Below are positions 1-7,900 of a DNA stretch of 12,621 nt, in pieces (the stretch's first letter is position 1; each line of letters starts with the position of its first letter). The notes under the pieces were generated by a model. That model was not told the origin of the DNA. It ran no database searches and worked only from the letters and a program-made list of their open reading frames with translations. A program made the translations under genes and the position numbers. The DNA comes from JBHHYN01 sp046757565 (GTDB lineage: Bacteria > Pseudomonadota > Gammaproteobacteria > Eutrophobiales > Eutrophobiaceae): the NCBI GenBank assembly GCA_046757565.1, contig JBHHYN010000083.1, positions 1 to 12,621 of the forward strand, in the 5' to 3' direction.

Positions 1-86
1 GTCAGAAATTAGTACATGAATTACATGGGTAATGGTTTTTAACTTATCATTGACTGGCTGAAAACGGCTATAAGGGTGATAAGCGA

Positions 87-2342
87 ATGCGATTGACTCG
101 TTTGCTGATATTGGCCATTGTTGCCCTGGGTATCGCTACGGCCGGTTATATTTTCGGGGTTTATACGGGCTTATACGGAAACGATGAAGGCCCGGGTGTC
201 ATCGTGTCTAATCCTGTCCCCCGGCTCATACTCGAAAATCGTCTGACTCGGCAGCACTCGGCAGTCCTCAAACTCCAGACAAACCCGGATAAACAAATCC
301 TGTTTGGCGATTTGCATGTACACACTACCTTTTCCAGTGATGCATTTCGCATGAGTTTGCCGATGGTTCAGGGAGAAGGGGCGCATCCGCCGGCCGATGC
401 CTGTAATTTTGCGCGTTTTTGCTCTGCCCTGGATTTCTGGTCAATTAATGATCATGCGGAATCGATCACTCCCAAACATTGGCAAGAGACAAGAGAGGCA
501 ATACGTCAATGCAATAATGTGTCCGGTAATCCTGATAACCCGGATTTAGTCGCTTTTTTAGGCTGGGAATGGACCCAGGTTGGCGCCACAACAAAAACCC
601 ATTACGGTCATAAAAACGTCATCTTTCTGGATACGGAGGATGAGGAAACCCCGGCACGCCCCATAGCCGCTGTGGGTATTGCACCGCTGCGCGCTATTCC
701 CGGCGCCATGCGTATCAAGGCACCACTGCTTGACTTTCCCAATCGGCAACGATATTACAATTTTGACCGTTTGGCGCGTCAGCTTGCCGAAACACCGGAA
801 TGCCCAAAGGGGATCAATACCAGAGATTTACCTGCTAATTGTTTAGAAAGTGCAGCAACGCCACAGGAACTTTTTCAAAAACTGGATCAATGGGGTTTCG
901 ATACGATAGTGATCCCCCACGGTACCAGCTGGGGTGTATACACGCCGGCTGGTTCAGACTGGTCCAAACAACTAAATAGCAGGCAACATGATCCCAATAA
1001 ACAAATATTATTCGAGGTTTTTTCAGGACATGGCAATTCTGAAGAATACAGGGATTGGCGTGCTGTCACTATCAATGATGATGACAGCCAATCCTGTCCT
1101 GAACCCGGTAATAATTACCTGCCTTCCTGCTGGCGTGCCGGCGAGATAATCTATCAACGCTGTACGCAAACCGGGATAGATAATGCAGTGTGTAAACAGC
1201 GAGCAGAGGAGGCAAGACAGAGATATGTGGATTCAGGTACGGCTGGATGGCGTTCCGTTCCGGGGGCAACAGATAATGACTGGTTGGATTCGGGGCAATG
1301 CAGGGATTGCTTTTTGCCCGCTTATAACCTTCGACCAGGCGGATCTGCGCAATATACACTGGCCATTACCAACTTCGATGAACCGGAAGCAACACGGCGA
1401 TTTCGCTTCGGTTTCATCGCTTCAAGCGATAATCATTCTGCCCGGCCAGGAACCGGATATAAAGAATTCGCGCGGAACTCCATGACTGACTGGTGGGGTT
1501 ATCGGCAGAAACGATTTCGGAGGGATTTTACTATAAGTACCGGCCGGGCCGGAATTCGATCCGTCGATATTAATCTGCAAGATTTCAGTGATGGATTCAA
1601 TCGCTTGAATCTGGAACGTCAGGCAAGTTTCTTTGTGACCGGTGGTCTGGTAGCGGTCCATTCCCGGGGACGCAGACGTGATCAGATTTGGTCAGCGCTG
1701 AAAAAAAAGGAGGTTTATGCAACCAGTGGCGAACGTATTTTATTATGGTTTGATCTACTCAACGCTGCCGATGTCAATGGCAAGACCCCGATGGGATCTG
1801 AAGTCCGTATGCATAACAACCCGCATTTTCAAGTACGAGCGGCAGGATCGTTTAAACAGAATCCAGGATGTCCGGCTCATAGCATAACAGCACTAGGTTC
1901 GGATGAAGTGGAGAGATTGTGTCGTGGGGAATGTTATAATCCCTCGGACGAAAGAAATCTCATTACTCGTATTGAAGTCGTTCGAATTCATCCTCAAATC
2001 ACTCCTGCTGAACCGCTTGCTGAATTAATAGAAGATCCGTGGCGGATATTTCAATGCGAACCTAAAACCGATGGTTGTATGATTAATTTTGAAGATCCGG
2101 ACTTTGCCGGAACGGGGCGTGATAGTGTGTATTATGTTCGGGCAATCGAGAAACCGACAGCAACCATCAATGGCGGCAACCTGCGTTGCGAATATGATGA
2201 TAATGGACGTTGTATTTCGGTGCGTCCCTGTTATGGTGACGACCGTACGGACACTGGGGATGATTGTCTTACCAGTGTAGAACCCAGGGCATGGTCATCG
2301 CCTATATTTATCGACTTCGATAACGAGCCTTCGGGCTCATGA
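87..2342 (+). CDS. DUF3604 (PHP-like) domain protein, membrane-anchored or exported
   Basis: A 751-residue protein with an N-terminal hydrophobic segment (about residues 5-25) after two arginines. This is a signal anchor or uncleaved signal peptide, so the bulk should lie in the periplasm. The body matches the DUF3604 family: GDLHVHT at residues 74-80 followed by SSD at 83-85, the DFWSINDHAE block at about 116-125, GWEWTQ, IPHGTSWG, an EVFSGHGNSEEY stretch, ASSDNHSARPGTG and YATSGER. The HxH, NDH and DNH motifs look like the metal-binding histidine/aspartate set of PHP-type phosphoesterases. That is a structural inference, because I know of no settled reaction for this family. Many cysteines in the second half suggest disulfides, which fits export. 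The start has a modest ribosome site (AAGGGTG, 8 bases upstream). It converges on the HupE/UreJ gene and belongs to the envelope module with the isomerase and TonB receptor. Family call firm, function unknown. Confidence 0.92.
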   Translation: MRLTRLLILAIVALGIATAGYIFGVYTGLYGNDEGPGVIVSNPVPRLILENRLTRQHSAVLKLQTNPDKQILFGDLHVHTTFSSDAFRMSLPMVQGEGAHPPADACNFARFCSALDFWSINDHAESITPKHWQETREAIRQCNNVSGNPDNPDLVAFLGWEWTQVGATTKTHYGHKNVIFLDTEDEETPARPIAAVGIAPLRAIPGAMRIKAPLLDFPNRQRYYNFDRLARQLAETPECPKGINTRDLPANCLESAATPQELFQKLDQWGFDTIVIPHGTSWGVYTPAGSDWSKQLNSRQHDPNKQILFEVFSGHGNSEEYRDWRAVTINDDDSQSCPEPGNNYLPSCWRAGEIIYQRCTQTGIDNAVCKQRAEEARQRYVDSGTAGWRSVPGATDNDWLDSGQCRDCFLPAYNLRPGGSAQYTLAITNFDEPEATRRFRFGFIASSDNHSARPGTGYKEFARNSMTDWWGYRQKRFRRDFTISTGRAGIRSVDINLQDFSDGFNRLNLERQASFFVTGGLVAVHSRGRRRDQIWSALKKKEVYATSGERILLWFDLLNAADVNGKTPMGSEVRMHNNPHFQVRAAGSFKQNPGCPAHSITALGSDEVERLCRGECYNPSDERNLITRIEVVRIHPQITPAEPLAELIEDPWRIFQCEPKTDGCMINFEDPDFAGTGRDSVYYVRAIEKPTATINGGNLRCEYDDNGRCISVRPCYGDDRTDTGDDCLTSVEPRAWSSPIFIDFDNEPSGS

Positions 2343-2357
2343 TTCATGTTCGATAGG

Positions 2358-2388
2358 CACCATTGAATTGTCAGGTTCTTCAATAGTG
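2358..2388. repeat. Imperfect inverted repeat between convergent genes
   Basis: CACCATTGAA and TTCAATAGTG are 10-base arms with one mismatch around an 11-base spacer. They sit 16 bases after the DUF3604 stop and 75 bases from the end of the HupE/UreJ gene. There is no T-run on either side, so it is not a convincing intrinsic terminator. It may still fold at the 3' end of the DUF3604 transcript. Confidence 0.35.
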
Positions 2389-2462
2389 GATATCGGGAGC
2401 AATGGGATACGGATAGAGTTTATTCTACTTGTAATCTAACTATTATCAGATCCTTGGCACTG

Positions 2463-3737
2463 TCAGGCAAATGCACGTAACACAAACCAGTACATTCCCA
2501 GGCCGCATAAGGCAGATGAAGATATAACTGGCAGATATGGTTTTGTTGAAGGTGATGCAAGCTTCCCTGCCAGCCTGATCACAGCAAGCATGATGAGCAC
2601 GATGGTTAACTGCCCTGCTTCAACGCCGATATTAAAACCGAATAATGCAGGAATGATCTGCCTACTGGGAAATCCCACATCCAGCAGGCTTCTGGCAAAA
2701 CCAAAGCCGTGGATAGTTCCAAATAGTAATGTCAGCATTGGATAGGGAAATGTAGCCTTATCCCCGATCCGTTCAATCAGGTTAAAATGACAAAAACAGA
2801 AGATGGCCAGACCAAACAGGCTGATATACAACGGGTTGGCAACGGCGACAAATGCTATCAATACCAATAACCCGGTTACAATAGTTGCAATGCTGCCTAG
2901 ATAATGATGAAGAGACGTATATTTTGCCGTTACTTCAATGGCGACAAGGGCAATGCTGTATCCGATTAATGCCTCAACGAGGTTGGCTTTAACCTGTACC
3001 AGTTTCAGCGCCGTCACAACTAATGTCAGACTATGACCAAGGGTAAAACCGGTAATGGTTATGAGAAGGGTGCCGATCTGTTGTCGTTGCCAACCTATCA
3101 GGAGTATGACCGCAAGCAAAAAAGCTATGTGATCATACCCGCTTAATATATGGGTTGTCCCCAGCTTGAAATAATCAAAAAGAGTAGAGCCGGATGTCTG
3201 CGAATTACCGGCTTGTGAGCGCGTATCCGGGACATTTCGATGGTTGAATATCCAAACCCGATCAGTTCCTGTAAAGATCCGCTCAACAGTCAGCTGGTTA
3301 TCAAATTTAATTTTGGCAAAATGGATAAGACCCGGTAACAGTGAAAATAATGCATTATTATCAATCGTATACTGCATTGCGTCAGGACAACGTAAACGCC
3401 AGGCAATGCGTATATAAGCGAATTGGACTGCTGTATTTACCTCAGGGCCATGGGTTCTGATGCATGGTTCATTATCGGCTTTTAGTACCAGTTTATCGGT
3501 AACCTGCCTAACCACACCCGTAATAAAGGGGGTATGATCAGATGAAAGGAGGGAAGCGATTGGAATTATGTCGCGGGTTTTTATCAGATAGTTGACATCG
3601 ATATTGCCGTTATGGAAATTCCAGGTGGAATGGGATTCGCTCCGGGTATGCGCAATAGCAGATCCTGTGGGGCATGCCATGCTCATGACAAACACGGTTA
3701 AAAACAGGTAGAGGGTAGCAGGCATGTGCCTTCGCAT
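2463..3737 (-). CDS. HupE/UreJ-family membrane protein, long form with periplasmic N-domain
   Basis: The product is 424 residues from the chosen ATG. Residues 1-29 form a signal peptide (MRRHMPATLYLF..., ending SAIA|HT). Residues 30 to about 185 are a soluble domain, probably periplasmic, with two cysteines (91 and 117) that could pair. The rest is a polytopic membrane domain with the HupE/UreJ signature: HILSGYDH at 196-203, FTLGHS at 231-236, a VEALIGYS stretch, FGTIHGFGFA at 339-348 and FNIGVEAGQ at 368-376. HupE/UreJ proteins are linked to nickel transport for hydrogenase and urease. No such enzyme is in view, so metal transport is only a family-based guess. An upstream in-frame start at 3791 would overlap the isomerase gene. 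I prefer 3737, 12 bp after the isomerase stop, because it puts a basic n-region directly before the hydrophobic core. The ATG at 3725 is also possible. Likely co-transcribed with and coupled to the isomerase gene. Confidence 0.9.
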   Translation of the reverse strand: MRRHMPATLYLFLTVFVMSMACPTGSAIAHTRSESHSTWNFHNGNIDVNYLIKTRDIIPIASLLSSDHTPFITGVVRQVTDKLVLKADNEPCIRTHGPEVNTAVQFAYIRIAWRLRCPDAMQYTIDNNALFSLLPGLIHFAKIKFDNQLTVERIFTGTDRVWIFNHRNVPDTRSQAGNSQTSGSTLFDYFKLGTTHILSGYDHIAFLLAVILLIGWQRQQIGTLLITITGFTLGHSLTLVVTALKLVQVKANLVEALIGYSIALVAIEVTAKYTSLHHYLGSIATIVTGLLVLIAFVAVANPLYISLFGLAIFCFCHFNLIERIGDKATFPYPMLTLLFGTIHGFGFARSLLDVGFPSRQIIPALFGFNIGVEAGQLTIVLIMLAVIRLAGKLASPSTKPYLPVISSSALCGLGMYWFVLRAFA

Positions 3738-3748
3738 TTCCGTCAAGT

Positions 3749-4660
3749 TTACAATGCGGGACGGGATATATCTGCCCGGCGTTTCAACCATTCCAGATAA
3801 TCTGTTAATGCCTTATCATCACGTCGTTTTTTATACTCAGTCAGGATTTGATCCTTGATGGTTGTAAATTCAGGAATATTTGATCCCTGGCGTTCAAGTA
3901 ATTGCAATATATGAAATCCGTCGTCCATTTCCACCGGCCGGGATATTTCCCCCGACTTCAGTTCAAATGCGACAGCCAATAAACCCGGACCGATATATTC
4001 CCGTAATTTAGCGGGGGGCAACGGAACATCGGGTATTGGAGCTATGACGGGGTCACCATACTGTTCTGCAACCTGAACAAAATCAATACCCCCTTGAATG
4101 GCATTAAAAGCATCCATGGCATTTACCTTTATTTGCTTGGGCGAATTGGGGCTACCTTGCCGGGCGAAGAATATGCGCCGTATACGCAGGCGTGAAGGAA
4201 CAGAAAAATAGCCCCGGTTACGGGAAAAAAAATTTAATAATTCATCGTCTCCGGGCGTATTCATTTCAGCGTCCGCAATAACAGAGTCGATGACTGTCTG
4301 TACGATGGCTGCTCTGATTGATCTGTTCAATTCCAACAATCCAAGTTCTACACCGCGTTGTACCAGTAATTCCTCTTCAATTAACCTTTCCAGGACAAAT
4401 GCCCTGTCATCAGCGAATAGTGATCCACGTTTGTCACGCATCAATGAATCTATTGCCTGCTGATACTTTTCAATGGAAATAGTGACATCATTGACCATTG
4501 CCGCCGGTCGGCTGGAAGCAGGAAACAACCCACCGGGATTATCAATTCGTAGTAGTGCAGTAATTGCCAACAGGATGCCAAATACTGAGCCGACAGTTAA
4601 CAGGTAGAGAGAAACCCGGCTTGATGGAGGCACTGTTTTTATCTCGTTTGATAATGACAT
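3749..4660 (-). CDS. Membrane-anchored PpiC/SurA-like peptidyl-prolyl cis-trans isomerase
   Basis: A 303-residue protein with a short cytoplasmic N-terminus, one transmembrane helix (about 17-38) and a periplasmic part. Residues 52-150 look like the SurA/PpiD N-terminal helical chaperone region (VNDVTISIEKYQQAI, LERLIEEELLVQRGVELGL). Residues of about 155-258 form a parvulin rotamase domain: SRLRIRRIFFA, DFVQVAEQYGDP, ELKSGEISRPVEMDDGFHILQLLE. It would assist folding of exported proteins by prolyl isomerisation or as a chaperone. It is the first gene of a minus-strand pair with the HupE/UreJ gene and divergent from the TonB receptor. Clients among these neighbours are an inference. The start is supported by a strong ribosome site (AAGGGGA about 9 bases upstream), and the leader shares the string GGGGAAAATCAT with the divergent receptor gene. 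Confidence 0.92.
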   Translation of the reverse strand: MSLSNEIKTVPPSSRVSLYLLTVGSVFGILLAITALLRIDNPGGLFPASSRPAAMVNDVTISIEKYQQAIDSLMRDKRGSLFADDRAFVLERLIEEELLVQRGVELGLLELNRSIRAAIVQTVIDSVIADAEMNTPGDDELLNFFSRNRGYFSVPSRLRIRRIFFARQGSPNSPKQIKVNAMDAFNAIQGGIDFVQVAEQYGDPVIAPIPDVPLPPAKLREYIGPGLLAVAFELKSGEISRPVEMDDGFHILQLLERQGSNIPEFTTIKDQILTEYKKRRDDKALTDYLEWLKRRADISRPAL

Positions 4661-4809
4661 AGATGATTTTCCCCTTCCATTTTGATAAGGACGTTTTCTT
4701 GTCTTAATTCTCTAAAATGATATAGAAATTCAAGACATCAGGAGCAGGCCTAGCATGAAGGCATTGAAAGCTCCTACACATAGAATAAACACGGATCCAG
4801 CATAAATAA

Positions 4810-4827
4810 TGTTGTATTATCACAACA
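4810..4827. promoter_or_regulatory. Inverted repeat TGTTGT-N6-ACAACA, candidate operator
   Basis: Two perfect 6-base arms flank the spacer ATTATC. The site lies about 70 bp upstream of the receptor's TATAAT and 150 bp upstream of the isomerase start. It could bind a dimeric regulator acting on either side. No matching regulator gene is adjacent. Confidence 0.35.
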
Positions 4828-4872
4828 ATATCGCGGCATTGAAAATAAAAAAACAGACATGATTGATTTTTT

Positions 4873-4901
4873 TCTGTGTGGTGGTAGAGTATAGCTATAA
4901 T
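4873..4901 (+). promoter_or_regulatory. Candidate sigma-70 promoter of the TonB receptor gene
   Basis: A consensus TATAAT at 4896-4901 has only a weak -35 (TCTGTG, 4873-4878) at 17-bp spacing. The poor -35 would fit a promoter that needs an activator. Transcription would begin near 4908 and leave a leader of about 120 bases that contains the palindrome and hairpin listed next. Confidence 0.4.
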
Positions 4902-4929
4902 ACATACAAGCGAAGAAGGCACGGGGTAT

Positions 4930-4942
4930 ACAACCCGGTTGT
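4930..4942. promoter_or_regulatory. Palindrome ACAACC-C-GGTTGT, candidate operator
   Basis: A perfect dyad of two 6-base arms around one central base, about 29 bases after the proposed -10 hexamer. That is a position typical of repressor operators. It could also be the base of a small leader structure. Confidence 0.4.
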
Positions 4943-4967
4943 GTTTAGTTTGGCACAGTATGGAGCT

Positions 4968-5000
4968 GGCGGGCAGTATGGAAAATACTACACACCCGCC
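4968..5000 (+). promoter_or_regulatory. Potential hairpin in the receptor mRNA leader
   Basis: The outer arms GGCGGG (4968-4973) and CCCGCC (4995-5000) enclose the inner arms AGTAT (4975-4979) and ATACT (4985-4989). The inner loop is GGAAA, with an unpaired ACACA bulge on the 3' side. It ends 18 bases before the ribosome site AGGGGGA (5019-5025). It is not a terminator, since no T-run follows. It could modulate translation or stabilise the mRNA. Confidence 0.4.
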
Positions 5001-5030
5001 GGGACAGAATAAAATACCAGGGGGAAAATC

Positions 5031-7535
5031 ATGCACATGTGGTCGAATTCAATTGCTTATTCATGGCTCCGTAAGTCGTCGTTGATCGGGCTCGGCCTGG
5101 TCGTGGCCTTACCGGTCTGGGCCGTCCAATCCGTTCTGGAGGAAATAACGGTAACGGCGACCCGGCGTGGTGAAACAGATATCCAGATCACGCCAATCTC
5201 AGTCACCGCACTCTCTGACAAGGACATCGACAGACTCGTGCCGCATGATCTGAACGATATTGCCGTAGCGGTACCGAATCTGGTTGCGGGTAATGCGCCG
5301 GCCTTCAACTCCGCCAACTTTAGTTTGCGCGGCGTCGGCCAGACGTCGATCATCCTCTACCAAGAGGCGCCTGTCGGCGTGAACATTGATGATTTCGTAA
5401 TCCCCCATGTTCAGACCCAGGCACTTGAACCATTTGACATTGAATCTATCGAAGTGCTGCGTGGACCGCAAGGGACGCTATTCGGCAAGAATACCACGGC
5501 CGGTGTCATCAATGTTCGTACCAAGCGTCCTGTCATAGGTGAAAAAAGTATCGAAGTACGGGAATTATACGGCGAGTTCAATACCACCGAGACCCGGTTT
5601 GCGATCAACTACGGCCTGGCGGACGCCTTCGCGGTACGGGCTTCAGGGCTATACCAGAAGAGTGATGGTTATTATACGAATGGAAAACGTTCAACAAGTT
5701 TCAACCCCACTACCTTTGCTGTTGAACAATTTAACGGTGACGGCAGGGACCTCAATGGCGATGATGTGTTTTCAGGCCGGATCAAGGCTTTGTGGCAACC
5801 GACGGAAAATATCACTGCACTGTTTCAATACGAAATTATCCGGGATAACGGGGATTCACCCCCCATCGTTAATCTGAGCTCCCAAACGAGTGGAGAGGCG
5901 TTACCTCAATTTGGTCTGGTCCAGCCCGGTGATGGCTTTAATGGTGTAACTTCGGGCGATCCACTGGATCAAGCCGCTGTCTCTGATCGCTGTGATATCA
6001 TCTGTATCGCCAAAGGCCACCAGGTGGATGTGGATGGCTTCTACTTGAACGTGGATTGGGACATCGGTAACTTTACCCTGCATTCCGTTACCGGTTTTCG
6101 CGACCAGGAATCACGCCTGGCAAGTACCTTTACCGGTGAGACACGCGCCTCCCTGTTCGATGCCACCCGGGACGATAACCGTGAGACATTCCAGCAGGAG
6201 ATCCGTGTTAACTACTCCAATGGGCCAGTGGATTTGGTAGTGGGTGGATTCTATCAGACCAATAATGTGGACTTCTGCGTCACCCAGGCCCTGGGCCTGC
6301 TTGATTTCTTCGGACCTTTGTTTGTTCCAAACGGCCCGTCCTTCTTAGGTGGTGCCGGCCTGCCAGGTCTGGCAGTCAATAATCACAACTCTAATCCATC
6401 GATATTGTGTAATACTCAGGATGCCGATGCGGCGGCCGTGTTTGCGGATATCTCATTTGATTTTACAGATCGCCTGACTATCTCTGCAGGCATGCGTGAG
6501 AGCTATGAGAGGAAGAAATGGGCAGGACGTGCGCAAACTTTCTTTCAATTCCTGGATGGTACCGGGATACCGGATGAGAACCTGATCAATACCCTCAGTG
6601 AACCCCTGGATGCCGCAGATTTCGGACGTTTTCCATTTGGCGTTGCAAGGGTAGCGAAATCCTGGACCAAACCAAGTTTCCGGGCGACCGCCGGCTATCA
6701 GGCCAGCGATGACATGTTTTGGTGGTTCACCATATCCCACAGCGTCAAGAGTGGCGCCTTTAACGACCAGACAGGCACCTTCACGACCGGCGTGCCGACC
6801 CCACTAACCAATCCATTACAGTTGGCCCCGGTGAACCCTGAATTTGCTGACAGTATCGAGATCGGACTCAAGACTGACCTGTTCGACAATCATCTCCGCT
6901 TGAATGCGGTTGCTTTTAGCGTAAGGTACAGAGATGCACAACGCGCCCTGAACGCTGTCTTTCCCATCGCTGCGGGGGGGACCTCTTTTCAGGAGACCCG
7001 CTTCTTTAACGCCGGAAGATTGGATGTGCGTGGCATTGAACTGGAAGGAGCCTGGTTGGTCACAGACGGTCTCACCCTCGCCGGTAATTTCAGTTATCAG
7101 AACGCTGATTTTAAGAAGTTTGAAGCTGATGCCAACTTTAACGGAACCATTGAACCCTCTGAGATCCTTACAAACAGGGATGTCAACCGGGCGCCGGATT
7201 TAACGGGGACCATCAGCGCAACCTATGAACACAATCTGCTGAACTTTGGTACGGTGAGTAATAATATTACGGCTGCGTACGAGGACGGTACCATCTTCAC
7301 CTATTCAGCTCTGGGCCCCGCACGGGATGCCCGCACTAACGCTAGGCATACAGTCAACTGGAGCACGACTTTTACCGATAACAGTGGAAAATACAGTCTC
7401 CGCGTGTTTGGCAAGAACCTGACTGATCAACGCTATATTACTGGGAACCTGGCAGTTGCTACCCTCTGGACAATGGCCTCATACGGGGCGCCACGCCAAT
7501 TCGGTGCGGAGATTGGAGCAAAGTTCGATTTCTAA
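5031..7535 (+). CDS. TonB-dependent outer-membrane receptor
   Basis: An 834-residue active transporter that imports a ligand across the outer membrane using TonB energy. The signal peptide is residues 1-31 (ending ALPVWA|VQS), followed by a TonB box (EEITVTATRR, 37-46) and a plug domain at about 50-167. Plug motifs include SVTALSDKDI, VPNL, FSLRGVGQ, IESIEVLRGPQGTLFGKNTTAG and INVRTKRP. The remainder is a 22-strand-type beta barrel ending GAEIGAKFDF with the usual terminal aromatic residue. There is no extra N-terminal signalling (STN) domain. Cysteine pairs at 321/325 and 416/460 fall in what should be surface loops and may be disulfides. The start is set by AGGGGGA 5 bases upstream, and the length is normal. 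This type is common in marine and freshwater bacteria that take up complex organics, glycans or chelates. The ligand cannot be read from sequence. It is more GC-rich than the intergenic DNA around it. Confidence 0.96.
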   Translation: MHMWSNSIAYSWLRKSSLIGLGLVVALPVWAVQSVLEEITVTATRRGETDIQITPISVTALSDKDIDRLVPHDLNDIAVAVPNLVAGNAPAFNSANFSLRGVGQTSIILYQEAPVGVNIDDFVIPHVQTQALEPFDIESIEVLRGPQGTLFGKNTTAGVINVRTKRPVIGEKSIEVRELYGEFNTTETRFAINYGLADAFAVRASGLYQKSDGYYTNGKRSTSFNPTTFAVEQFNGDGRDLNGDDVFSGRIKALWQPTENITALFQYEIIRDNGDSPPIVNLSSQTSGEALPQFGLVQPGDGFNGVTSGDPLDQAAVSDRCDIICIAKGHQVDVDGFYLNVDWDIGNFTLHSVTGFRDQESRLASTFTGETRASLFDATRDDNRETFQQEIRVNYSNGPVDLVVGGFYQTNNVDFCVTQALGLLDFFGPLFVPNGPSFLGGAGLPGLAVNNHNSNPSILCNTQDADAAAVFADISFDFTDRLTISAGMRESYERKKWAGRAQTFFQFLDGTGIPDENLINTLSEPLDAADFGRFPFGVARVAKSWTKPSFRATAGYQASDDMFWWFTISHSVKSGAFNDQTGTFTTGVPTPLTNPLQLAPVNPEFADSIEIGLKTDLFDNHLRLNAVAFSVRYRDAQRALNAVFPIAAGGTSFQETRFFNAGRLDVRGIELEGAWLVTDGLTLAGNFSYQNADFKKFEADANFNGTIEPSEILTNRDVNRAPDLTGTISATYEHNLLNFGTVSNNITAAYEDGTIFTYSALGPARDARTNARHTVNWSTTFTDNSGKYSLRVFGKNLTDQRYITGNLAVATLWTMASYGAPRQFGAEIGAKFDF

Positions 7536-7567
7536 TAATAATTAACTGTTATCCCCCCATTATCAAT

Positions 7568-7589
7568 GGCCGGCTTATGCCGGCCTTTT
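7568..7589 (+). terminator. Intrinsic terminator of the TonB receptor gene
   Basis: A perfect 7-bp GC stem, GGCCGGC and GCCGGCC, with loop TTAT is followed directly by TTTT. It begins 32 bases after the receptor stop. This separates the receptor from the downstream esterase, which therefore needs its own promoter. Confidence 0.85.
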
Positions 7590-7705
7590 GTTATCTACAA
7601 CCCTGATAGCTATGGTTATCAGGAGGTAATGGAAATGATGGGCAATCTGTCAGTGGTGTTATCTTGAAAAATATGCGGTAAAGTCAGCGATATATAAACC
7701 GTTTG

Positions 7706-7746
7706 TTGAAACAATCGATCATTCAAAATTTAACTCTAACAGAGTT
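7706..7746 (+). promoter_or_regulatory. Candidate esterase promoter with overlapping dyad
   Basis: TTGAAA (7706-7711) and TTTAAC (7729-7734) are spaced 17 bp apart. The -10 overlaps a perfect dyad AACTCT-AAC-AGAGTT (7732-7746). The arrangement suits a repressor blocking initiation. The hexamers are only partial matches and the leader would be about 160 bases, so this is tentative. Confidence 0.3.
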
Positions 7747-7900
7747 CCAGGTTCCGCATGTCAGGAGTTAACAGCGTTGGCGTTCCGAAAGATTTTCTGC
7801 ACGTGTCTGAAAAGTGTTAGTGCAAATAACCACGACAGGGCCGGTTGCTCTCTCTTTACTGATTAAGATACCGGGACAGACTCATGAGGAATAAAAGTTG

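Larger units (their letters stand above)
4661..5030. other. Divergent intergenic control region (isomerase / TonB receptor)
   Basis: This 370-bp AT-rich stretch has no convincing gene. It must carry promoters for both divergent transcripts. It holds an inverted repeat at 4810-4827, a TATAAT at 4896-4901, a palindrome at 4930-4942, a 9-bp direct repeat CAGTATGGA (4956-4964 and 4974-4982) and a leader dyad at 4968-5000. All lie nearer the receptor gene. This suggests that the receptor is the regulated partner, or that it has a long structured leader. Confidence 0.6.
7536..7900. other. Intergenic region after the TonB receptor
   Basis: About 365 bp without a credible gene. It contains the receptor terminator (7568-7589), an inverted repeat TTGTT-GA-AACAA (7703-7714), a candidate promoter, and a dyad (7732-7746) preceding the esterase gene by about 155 bases. 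I see nothing else in it. Confidence 0.6.

Noticed and set aside
1..86. A promoter for the DUF3604 gene from TTGACT (50-55) and TATAAG (69-74)
   Set aside because: The spacing is only 13 bp. A TATCAT at 45-50 is a better -10 but lacks a -35, so no promoter is called.
1183..1485. A 100-codon plus-strand frame inside the DUF3604 gene
   Set aside because: A shadow of the DUF3604 coding sequence with no motifs or ribosome site.
2358..2388. The inverted repeat after the DUF3604 gene as a bidirectional terminator
   Set aside because: The stem has a mismatch, the loop is 11 bases and no T-run follows on either strand, so I list it only as a repeat.
4704..5036. A 110-codon minus-strand frame in the divergent control region
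   Set aside because: Its translation is low-complexity and hydrophobic with no recognisable domain, and it covers the receptor promoter, leader and start.
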